A stretch of DNA of 64,000 nt, from positions 19,943,748 to 20,007,747 of the forward strand of contig OV121082.1 of the NCBI GenBank assembly GCA_921293015.1, given 5' to 3'. A program made the translations under genes and the position numbers. Origin of the DNA: Phorcus lineatus. Its lineage: Eukaryota > Mollusca > Gastropoda > Trochida > Trochidae. Below the pieces are notes generated by a model. That model saw nothing but the letters and a program-made list of their open reading frames with translations, ran no database searches and was not told where the DNA came from. Within the stretch, counting starts at the first letter, position 1. Each line of letters opens with the position of its first letter. Shown here piece by piece: positions 23,501 through 35,500 of the stretch.

Positions 23501-26500
23501 AGCAGGGCCATGTCTTTGGCAATGAATATTTAACACTGTTAAGCATAATAAATTAATAAAAGTTAGGGATTATCTGATTGTTTAATATATAAGTGTCAAG
23601 ATATTAATCATGATATAAATGAAGCATTAGATATTCGATATTGTGTGATCGTGATCTTTTATTTTTCATATAATTGGTCAAGATCAGAACATAACATTAT
23701 CACTCACATCCGTGATGAGTCTTTCTATGATTGAATATAAATATTAAAATGCTGAAGATTTGTGCAGACATATCTCAACTAGCAAATCATATCTGCATGT
23801 TTGTTGAAGTGAATGATATCTTATTGATTCTTGTCTATAATTCTTCAACCTTCGCAAAGACTGATAAGCTACAGAGCTAATCGCTGTAGATTCAACATTT
23901 ACAATTATGAATTTACTTAAGGTACATGAAAGAAAGCATAGCAGACTTCTTTGGGGTTGGAGAGGAGGTCGACGGAAAATGGAACAATCGACGAAAAAGA
24001 TATGCAGGATCAATCGGTAAACTAAAGAAAGAAGTAGAGGATGAAGTCGATGGAGCGCGACTGCCACACATCATCGACCCCCTGCGACATCCTGACCGAA
24101 TATCACGGCGCAGCACACCTCTCTCAAGTATCAGCACCTACAACCGGAGTGTACCTGGAATGCCAAGGCGACGTGCGAGAAAAGATTCCGTCATGAAGAT
24201 GACGTGGAAAGGATTAACAACATTAGCTGTATGTATATTTATAAAGTATTTAGATTTTGTGAATTATGTAAATATAACACATATTGAAATTAGTCTGTTT
24301 CGGAATGAGTTAATTATGAAAAGAAATAATGGAATATGAATTTTAGTAATATATAATGTTTGATAAACTTAGATTTGGTAAAAAAAAATTTATAAACTGA
24401 AATATTGTTTAAAAATACATTCTGATGTAAAATTTATCATCAGTGTACTCTCTTGATTTTTTAGCTCATCAGGTCTGAAAGACCCGATGGGCTTATGGCA
24501 TGGCATGGCGTCCGGCGACTGTCCGTCCGTCCGTCCATCCGTCCGTCCATCCATCCGTCCATCCGTAAACTTTTCACTTTTTCGACTTCTTCTCCAGAAC
24601 CAATGACTCTAGAGAGCTGAAATTTTATGTGCATACTCCTTGGCAAATTCGGATTCTAAATTGTAGATTTCGTGACCCCATGACCCCAAATGGGGTCACA
24701 AGGGTCAAAACCTTAAAAATCTATTTTAATCTTCTTCTCCAGTTCCAAAAGGTCCAGAGAGCTGAAAAGTTGTGTGTAGACTTCTTGGCCAACAGGGATT
24801 CTAAATTGTAGGTTTTGTGACCCCATGACCCCAAATGAGGTCAGAGGGGTCAAAACATGAAAAACCTATTTTCATCTTCTTCTCCAGTTCCAAAAGGTCC
24901 AGAGAGCTGAATAGTTGTGTGTAGACTCCTTGGGCACTGGAGATTCTAAATAGTAGGTTTGGTGAACCCATGACCCCAAATGGGGTCACAGGGGTCAAAA
25001 CCTGAAAAACCTATTTTCATCTTCTTCTCCAGTTCCAAAAGGTCTAGAGAGCTGAAAAGGTGTGTGTAGACTCCTTGGCCAACAGGGATTCTAAATTGTA
25101 GGTTTGGTGACCCCATGACCCCAAATGGGGTCACAGGGGTCAAAACCTAAAAAACCTAATTTCATCTTTTTCCCTAGTTCCAAAAGGTGTGTGTAGACTC
25201 CTTGGCCAACGGGGATTCTAAATTGTAGGTTTGGTGACCCCATGACCCCAAATGGGGTCACAGGGGTCAAAACCTTAAAATCCTACTTTCATCTTCTTCT
25301 CCAGTTCCAAAAGGTCTTGATAGCTTAATAGTTGTGTGTAGACTCCTTGGACAATGGGGATTCTGAATTGTAGGTTCGGTGACCCCTTGACCCCAAATGG
25401 GCAATGGGCCTTTTTTATTTGATTGTGAATAACTTTTAAGAAATACATTGTTGTTTTCTTTCCTCAACATAACAATTTGCAATGTCCCAATGTGCCCTAG
25501 TTCAAGCCCAAGTTACCCCTGGTTTGGAAAGCATTTTTTTTATTTTGATATCTCTGTTTTTTTACCAAAAAGAAATGTTGACATATTGTTTTGTTTGATT
25601 TTCTCTTTTCTTCATAATAAAGGCTGCTTTAATTTATCCAAATAAATATCCAAAGTATCATTTTTCTTGTGTTCATATATATATATATATATATATATAT
25701 GTCCCAGTCTAAACCCAAACACCTATTTCTATCAAAAGTCTAATGAGCTACAGAGCCCATGGCTCTTTTTTTTAAATTGTTAAATCTGCTTATGAATATC
25801 TTGTGGTTTTGAATGTTTTAAATCTAAAAATGTAATCAAATATATTGGATATTGTATCTTTGTTACTGAAATACTGTCAAACTCTTACTTATTTTGTAAT
25901 GAGCATAATAAAACAAAATTTAGATTGCAAATTGGTGAAATATGAAGCATTTGAATATTGTTGGAGGTTTGTTTGTCATATTTGAATCTCAACTATCAAT
26001 AAGAAAAACTATGTAAATATCTTATTTATTAACCTTGTTTTCTCTGTCCAGGGAGCAAGAAGAAATCTGAGATCAAAGAAAAGTGTGAAGGCTCGTAGCT
26101 TTATACCTGCGAGTTTCACCGAGGATATGCATGACGGGTCAAGTTACGCACCATCACAGGTAAACACGGTAAATATATGCACACTTACTTAGCATGCACT
26201 TAGTAGAATTTGCCTCATAATATTGAATTGATTCAGATTTGTTCATACGATATGATAGAAAATAGATAATAGTTTGTTTCAATCTAGTTAAAACCAGATG
26301 TTTTGAGCTGTCAATACATCTAGAGAATTACTGATTTGGGTCATGTTCAGCTGACCTTTGACTAATTTTGAACCGACCAATAAAATGAGGGCAGGAAGTC
26401 AGCTTTCAACCAATCAAAGACAAGTTTCTATTGCATCTTGGTTAATGTCACATGCTGACGTTTCCCCATCGTTTTTCTATAATTAAACTTTAAAACTTAA

Positions 26501-29500
26501 TTTGTGATTGAATGAACTAATTTCTTGATTTACTTTTGTACAAGTGAACAAATAAACGACACAAATTATTCCGTCAGCATAATCTGTACAAAATTGAAGC
26601 TGTCATCCTACTTTTCAATACAATTCTCTGCGATATATCGGTAACATTCAGATTTTGTAACTGAGGTACTCAAGAACGGCGAAACAATCGCATTGACCTG
26701 TGATTCGAAAAGCTTGGCCTGCTCTCTTTTGATTGGCTGATGTTGGCGTCTGCGCGACACGGAAAAGGGGTGTAATTCTCTAGGTTATTGACGGTTTAAT
26801 ACATCTAGTTTTAACTAGATTGTATTTGTTGTAACTAACATGAACTTTTGCTTCTGGCTAACTATTAAGGTTTGCCGCAGTGTTCAATATTCTGGCACAG
26901 GTCACCTCTACTTCCCAATTACTTGTTACCAAAATGTGTAATTTTGCCATGTGCTTTCAGAATCTTTAAACCTCTATTTAAGATAGAAGTCATCTTTTTG
27001 TTTACTATAAATGATTAATAATGATTAACTCTCTTCCTTGACAATATTGATACATTTAAAACATTTTATTAATCACCCGTTTACTGCATTGTGGTATCTA
27101 CAAAGGAGTGTTAGATTAGTGTAGAACTGCAGGTTGTGTGTAGCGTGTCACAATAGTGTGTAGACCAGTGACGTCAAAATGTCAGCTACACTGTCACAAT
27201 GGCAGCCATGTCATGGATATCTTAATTTGGGCCCATTCTCAGTAATTATGCTTCATCTATGTGGGCTAGTAATAATCTGAATACTAGCCTTCCTTAGATA
27301 GTGGTGGCACGTGGTCCTGTGCGTAGCTCAGTTGACCGCTATCAGTGAAGTTCAACAACATCTGGCGTGGCTCGCCGGATGGGTGGGTTACCCGATTGTT
27401 GCTGTATTAACTGAGAGTTCAAGGGTTATTCCCTGCCCCACACTGAGACACGAGCTGAGAAACTTGTGGTGTCTCCTTAAGCAAGGGACTTTATTCAAAA
27501 TGTGCTTCTGTTCACCCAGCAGTACTAATTGGGCACCTGGTGTAGATTGTGTTGGAGGTGACCTTTAAGCGCTTAATCGGCAGCTTGGGTTAGACCAGGG
27601 TAATAATGATCCATGACTCTTGTATGCGCTATGAGCACGTCATAGTGGAGTTTAGCGCTATATAAATGGACATATTATTATTATTATTTAATACTGGCAC
27701 TCGTTTTATACGAAATCATTAACTCGTTAAATAGAAAATGATTGAAATGAAGGTAGTTTGGTGTCTATGTAGCCAATATTTTCTCGCTTAATTAACCAGT
27801 AACAATTTTCATTCATGTTTTTTATCACCATGGGTTTTATAAAATCATTGTTATTTTTCAGCCAATGACAGAAGACCAGTTCAGTTTAATAGACGATGTG
27901 TTCTATGATGAACCTATGACAGATGCTGAATTATCAAAACTTGACAAGATCCGGGAGGAATCGGACACAACGGATAAATTTGCTGCTAGAGATGTGGGGT
28001 AATTGTTAAATGGTTATAATGAAACTCCATGAGATAAAAGAGTTCATAATGGCTGGCTAGTCTAATATCTTTTTGTCTGAAATGGTTCAGTGTCCAACTA
28101 GCGCCTTCTGGTTTCTGGTTTTGAATCCTTCTGGATGTCATCTGTTACACATTGATAAATACTAATTGAATAACAAATTATATTCGATGGCCATCATGGG
28201 ACGCTTGTATTATAGATTAAAATACCCCTTTTGAATGTGCACATATTAGAATTATGTCTACTCCTTTAAGTTTGAGCACCATGATTTTCAAGCTTGACTG
28301 GAACAACATATATATAAGAGACAAATATAGTTAGGGTTAATTTTTGCATAATAAATTACAATCATATTTATGGACACACTGATGAAATACTGACATCCCT
28401 AACTATTTTGTCCAGTGTTCGTATACTCATTATATAATATATGATGATGATTAGCAAGATAGTAGTAGTATCATAACCAGAATGTCACACTCCATAGAAT
28501 CTATTTCACATGCATTGTAACAATAACATTTCTGAATGCCTCTCAAAGAACCATTTTTCATGCTTTGAATTTGCTGAGTTCAAGGATCAATCTTTATTCA
28601 ATACTTTTAGGCCATAGGCCTGTAGTGCATTTGTTAAATACATTATTTTCACATCTGTACAATGAATGGAAAGTTAAATCATTACATTCATCATACCATA
28701 TCATACCTGCATTTTGTATTAACATGAATACAATTCATTCTAATCTAAGTATTCATCATATTATGTCTGTATAAAGAGGCATAGAATATATACATAGGAA
28801 CATTCTGAAGAATATTACTATTTGAACTTGTCAGCAATGCCACGAATTTGTTTATATTAGGATATCTGAAATAATATGCTTTCAAGTAGTTTTCTCTAAG
28901 ACGTGAAAAAACAGGACAAATAAGTAAAAAAATTAATTTGATTTGAATTTAAGGAGATAGTTGGATTCCAGATTGATGCCATCGACATTAGTTATTAGAC
29001 TGTTGTCTTCTCTCTTCCCAGCCCCAAGCCTGGCTGGAGACGCCCTCCCCCCGCTGGTCTGCCCTCCACCCCCGGGATGGACATTGATGAGCCAGACTTT
29101 GGTCTGGGTAAGATTGCAGGGAGGGTGATAGACTCGGCCATGGAGAGACACAAGCGCTATGTGGGTATGGGCTTTGTCGGTCAGTTGATGCGGAGGAGTG
29201 TCAAGAGTGACCATCAGACGGAGGATGTGAAGCTTCAGATTGACGAGATGGATGACCACAGGTCAATAGTCTTGTTGGTCACTAAGGGCATTTGTCCACA
29301 TGTTCAATATTTAAATGATGATGTTGATGATAATATATTATACTGTGACAATACAAATGTAACATTATCAGGGATTGGGAAAGGCAGGGGCCATGGGCCA
29401 TTTTGCACATTGGATGAAAAAATGGCCCATTCAAATCAGAAATTTTACCATTGCTACTATGGGGAATGGCCCATTCAAAATTCTGGAAATGACTAAAAGC

Positions 29501-32500
29501 CCTAAAAATGGCCCATTGTCCAGGCTGTCTTTCCCAATTCCTGCATTATAATGATTATATATTGATATTGTTTGAGACCTTGTATTTGTATTGATAGTGG
29601 TGTCTTTATTCACCCCCATTTTATAAAATGTTCTATAATAGATAAGTTGTATTTCTTTCTGCAACCTTCGTTATCTAATCTTCTAGAATGCCTGTATTAG
29701 TCTCAATGGACAATTTTTAAGCTAAGACATCATCTGATTTTAACCTGTTTGCTGTATATATCTCATTTATGTTTTGCTATAACATTTATATTTTCACTTG
29801 CAGACCGTTCTTCACGTACTGGGTGACCTTTGTGCAAATTGTAGTATTCATCGTGTCGGTAGCCGTCTACGGAATTGCTCCAATCGGTATTGGTGAAACC
29901 GTCTACTCTAAAACAGTAAGTCTTACTTGTCTCTGTATCTAATTTCAAAGTAAATAAGCAGCAAGGTTTGAATTGGTCAGTGTAGTATAAGTTAAAAATG
30001 CTGAGTCAGAGAACTTTGACAAGAAGTTGAAAATGTTCATAAACTTTTCATTACTGGTAATTTTAATAAGAAAATGATATAAATGATTATGGATATAGTA
30101 CATAGTTTATATAGAATTAACTATCAGATAATGTGTAAATCAGGCGTAAAGTTAAGAAACTGGGACTATATATCCGAAGCTCTCTTAGTTCTAAGATGGT
30201 CGTAAGTTAATGTTAATGCATAGTACTTACAACTATCTTAGCACTAAGAGAGCTTCGAAAATCTAGGCCCAGAAGTATTTAATGTTATGTTACAATAAAT
30301 CTGCATGAACTACGATATCAGAAATATTAAGATGGTCAATTTAATAACAATGCTAATACTGTGTTATTAAATCGGTTAATTTACAACATTGCTTTCATAA
30401 AACATATTTCATGATTTGTTCTCAGTTCAGAGTTTAGGTAAATTCATTAGCTGCACACAGAACTAGTTTAGCCATTTCCAAGTGTCAGTAATTTATCTGT
30501 TTTGTGCACAGCTAACCATAGATTTTTATATGTCCAAGCCGACAGCGGCTGTCTTAACGTTTTCATTGTTGATTGCAGGTAAATTGTAAAGAATGTTTAG
30601 TATTTCATTGCATCTATAGAAAGTTTAAGTGAATGCATAAGTCCTCGTAAACCTTAAAATAGCCAATTTAAACCGTAAAAGCATGCACTATTGCCTTTAA
30701 AGAAAGTTTTGATATTTGTCATTCCCTACTGCTCTTTGTTGCAGGTACGAATGCCGAACCTGGCAATGCAACTGGAACATCACAAGGAGACGGATAACCT
30801 CTGGATCGGACCAAGACAGGTGAGTGTTTGAGTTATTAAAGGAGCAAGTGTGTCATATGTTTTTTACAATTAGAATTTTTGATTTACTTGAGCAGTTTTG
30901 AAGTTTGAAAAATTCAACGGACAATTTTGCGTACAATTGTTTAATATTACAATTTTATTCTGACATTCCATGTAGGTTAAAAATATTACAATTTTATTCT
31001 GACATTCCATGTAGGTTAAGTATAACCATATGGCTATCTTCATCACGTTAACATAATTATTGATATTTTATGCAAAAGAATATAAACATATGTTTCTGGA
31101 AGGGTGAGAATGGGATACCCTAAGCAGAATTAAGACTTGCGAATTAATTTGTGTGTTTCTTCTACAAGGCGGACCTGATCCATCTGGGGGCGAAGTATTC
31201 TCCGTGTATGAGATGGGAGGAAACACTCAACCAGGCGCTATCTCTCGACACGGCAGAGGAACGGACGTCCGCATGTTGTGTCCGCAATGACGGATCAGGA
31301 TGTGCTCAGATGACTGAAGCCAGATGCAGTGTGAGTTTAATTTAAAATTATTACTCCAATTACTAAATAGGGATGATATCGATGTATTATCTGCAGTGTG
31401 TCTTTCATTTTACTATTAAAGTAGGATTTGTTTTCACTTTGGAACAGTTAAATACAATTCAACAGAGGCATGTCACAGTTTTTATCAAATGAAATGTTTA
31501 TGCACATCTAAGCTTAACCTATCTCTTAATAAGATCTTGTTGCATGGAATATTAATTTTTAGTTTTCTTGTGTCATTGTCTTTATCACATCAATCTTGGA
31601 AATGTACCCAAAACATAATGGAGCAATCAAATTAAGATATTTTAAGATATAACTTTTAATAGATATTTCTGTATTTCTAAGACGTTCCAAATATCTCTTG
31701 CACCTTACAAGCATTTGATGATGATTTTCAGCAATAGACTGACAGTCAGTAATTGTCGATAAAATGACATTTAAAAAAATCAAAAAAAGTTTGGGATATC
31801 TGACTCCAACTACTCACAGAGTGTCTACACAAGCTAATCTTACTGTGCTGTATTGAATACTATTTCAGTGCAAAGAGAGCTTTGAAAATTGATCTCAAAA
31901 GCAAACCCACAAAGAGTTTGTCAAAATATGAAAAACAATGGGAACATGCCCATACATCTTGTAATTTATCATTTCTGCTGTTCACAGAAAGTTCTGTCAA
32001 CCTTCCTCAAGTGGAATGCAAATACGCCGGGTTATAAAGGAACCACATCAGGCTCTGTGTGTGGACAGGATCCTGAGTGAGTCAATTTACTCAGTCCCAA
32101 TCTAGCATTAGATATTAGAAAAGACTATCCTGTGTATTTATATATCTCTGAGGATTCTTCAAACCTCTCTATTTGTATTTTATTTTTTAGCCAGTTAATT
32201 GACTTTAAAGGAGGCAATATTAGCAATACCCTGCAACGAGACTGCTATGATAGTGTTGTTGGCAACTTTCAGTGATTGAGATATTTTATTAACTATAAGA
32301 AATTCTTTCTACCGAATATCTACAAATTTACTTAGCATTGATCCCATAACACTGATAGAATGACTTAGACATGCCATAGACTTGCCACGCTCTTAGTTTC
32401 AATATTGGTTCACTTACCGATACGATAATCTTTCTTTTTGAATAAATTTGCTCTGTTTTAAGTCAAACTTAAAGATCCAAAGGTGCTAACATATTGATAG

Positions 32501-35500
32501 TCACTCAATTGGAAAATGCTTGTGTATTGGTAATATTTGTTTTACAAAATAAAATATATGGATAAACACTCAACCCACTAATTTCATGAACCCTCAAGGC
32601 CTAAATTGGTAAACATATTTGTGTCTGGTTTCTTTGGGTTGAAAGGTTTAAGGCGCTTTTGGCTAAAATATTGCCTCACTCTATTACTTTAATTTGGTTT
32701 CCTTCAACTATGCACAATCTCTCTTTGAAGGTACTGCGAGGAACCTGCATCTGTAGCCCCATTTGAGTGGTCAAAATCTGACATCACGCAGTGGCCGGTA
32801 AGAAATTAATTTTTCATTTGCTGAATTTTGATAAAAAATTATATCATATTTAAATTTTGTGTATGTAGCATTGACAGAAGAAGATATTGTTATTATCCTA
32901 TTAAACAAATCACAAAGTTTAAGTTTTAAGAATTTCTTTTGATCTTTTTGTATAACAAATTGGAATCGGAATTTCAATTTCATCAAAATATTTTCTGTCT
33001 TAGTTGTTGTATTTCTGATCCAGATCTGTACCAAAACGGACATACCAAACAGAACAGTTGCAAGTCAGGAAGATCGTCACATGACCTGTGAGGTCGTAGG
33101 TCATCCGTGTTGCCATGGTATCCAGGGAGAGTGTATTATCACAACGAGAGAACACTGCACGCTAAAGCGAGGCTACTACCATGAAGATGCATTCCTCTGT
33201 TCTCAGGTAAACTAGACAATTTTTTTATCACTGTCCCAGCTCTTGAGTTAATGTTCAACATCTCAAACGGCTGAAATTTTGCCAAAACAATTTTAAGCAA
33301 TGACTTGCTTGCATGATTATATCCATTCTATTGTTATCATCCAATGTATCATTCCTACAGAAAGGCTTTATAGACCTTAGCTCGATCCATACTTAGGATT
33401 CTTAACTGGCTGCGACCCATGTTGTATAGTAACACTATTCTTGATTGACACACTCATTTGGGGAATCAAACTTAACATACCCCTTTTGATATATGCTTGA
33501 AAAGCACCTTTTAGGCTTACTTATTTATTAATTGTAAATGTTTCTTTTCTCCACCTATCAGGTGAAGTGTATGCAGAAGATCTGTGGTATGATCAAGTTC
33601 AACGACCCAGACCACCCGGATCAGGTCTACAGACTCTGGACCTCGCTATTCCTACATGGAGGGTAAGTAGTGGCTTTGTAGAACTCTCAAATTAAATGCA
33701 CTGTCGCAAAAGAAATCAAGGATTTTGTCAAGAAAACAAATATAATAAATTTCTTGGCAATCATGTGCAATAAATATAAGGAGGTATGTACCACGATGAG
33801 TTAAGCTATGCAAATCAATTTTCCTAACTCTAATGTTTTAAAGGTGTTCACACTAAAATGGCCTCATGAAGTTTTGCTTGATACTGAACATCTTATTCTA
33901 TGACTAATAATTGAGTTGAGTAATGAGATGCGTTAGTCCCTGAACAAAATATTTTGCATAAGTTGATATTCAATTGGGAAAACAGTGCCTTAAAAGATAT
34001 AATGATAGAAAAATCTTTGTTATCAGATAAGCGAACAGTTATCTTTCACTTTTAAAACTCAACTGCGACTATAGAAAATAAAGCTACGTTTTTCTTAAAT
34101 TCAAATTGATTTATACTTTATCTTTGAAGATGATTTCAAGATGATGAAGATGATATACAAAATGTTTCAAAGATTTATCTGTGAATTCTAATAGTTGTGT
34201 TATTTACAAAAATTTTAATTTAGCCATGGATCAAGTGCTTATTCAATTAATTGAGGAAAGTTCTAGAAATCTTCCTCAATAATTCTGAAACTTCATCTTT
34301 GGATAAACACTTCACTTGAATTGTATGACTGATAGATAGAAGTATTATGGATAACATGAGTGTAGTGGTTACTATGCTGGCTTCTCTGACCTTTGGTGCA
34401 GACTCCAAAATCTTATCACCAGGGCCTCCTTTCACAAAGCCCTAAGGTGATCGTAAGTCCTTAAGGTAAACTTAGTGCAATGTTAAAGTATGGGAGTTAA
34501 GGTTAACCTTAGTTAAGGTTGCTTTGTGAAAGCAGGCCCTGGGCCTTATACTGTGTTATGTAATTTCAATTGACACTTCTTCAACAGAGTAATTATAAAA
34601 CCCAGCTGGACAAATGTTTGGTTGTAGCAGCAATGGAAGATAAATTCTTTCAAGGTTACATCAAAACTCAGACATTATGATTAATTCTGTCAATATCTTG
34701 TAAAGCACCGCACATATGACTGCGACTTGTGGAGAAAATTGAAAGTTTATAAGTGTTATTTATGAAAACATAATTTTACCGCCTCCCTAGATATACATTA
34801 TGATTGGTGTAAAACATATGCGTCAAACCAATTAGATCAATAATAGGCCATGGGATGTCTATAATCTGTGTAACAACGTGCATCAATAAAAAAAATCTCT
34901 TTTAAATGAGATTAGAGCATGGAAATTATGAACTTCCACTATGTGGTAATGATAATTATTTTATCATATTTATGTAACGTGAACCACTGGAATTGTAGTA
35001 CATATGAGATATTCAAGGCGGGGATTTTGAATGTTTCTAGGTTGGTTCACCTGGTGATCACAGTGGGGTTCCAGATGTTGGTGATGCGTGATATGGAGAA
35101 ACTCACCGGGGCGATTCGTATGGCCATCATCTATCTCGGCTCCGGCATTGTGGGTAATCTGGCTAGCTGTATCTTCCTACCCTTTGTAGTGGAGGTGAGT
35201 TGATTCATTTGTTTGTTTGCTATTTTTTCTGTTAAAAAAACCTCTTTGTTTCTTCAATTAATATTTTGAAAAATTGTACTTTACAGAATCTAGGTCAATG
35301 AAATATGTTTTTAGATTTTCAAAAGAACAGAAAAAAAAAAGAAGTTTTTGTATGATTTTTATAATGCTTTTACCTCCGTCTATTAATCTGTGATCTAGGC
35401 AGGGGACATCACTGTGCATCACATGCACTGCACAACTGGTTTCATACTGGTAAAACAAAATATTTAAACTCCTTCTCAGAACAGGGTTGAATTTAATCAG

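Larger units (their letters stand above)
24461..25775 (+). mobile_element. Mollusc-type element with a 145-bp tandem array, in iRhom intron 2
   Basis: Opens TTTTTTAGCTCATCAGG, then a GTCCGTCCGTCC tract, then six units of CTTCTTCTCCAGTTCC... starting at 24586, 24731, 24876, 25021, about 25166 (shortened) and 25293. It closes with GAGCTACAGAGCCCATGGCTCT at 25745-25766 (first 20 bases GAGCTACAGAGCCCATGGCT). Each unit holds a GACCCC ATGACCCC AAATGGGGTCA palindrome. The class is unresolved. Confidence 0.75.

Noticed and set aside
24482-24570. CRISPR-like or coding GTCCGTCC tract
   Set aside because: Simple-sequence head of a mollusc-type transposable element; no spacers of uniform length.
29077-29496. 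139-residue frame continuing past iRhom exon 5
   Set aside because: The part after 29261 is intron and then the 175-bp MITE; the exon ends at CACAG|GTCAAT.
34919-35040. Upstream extension of iRhom exon 13
   Set aside because: The frame is open, but the conserved protein resumes exactly at the ATGTTTCTAG acceptor and phase requires a start at 35041.
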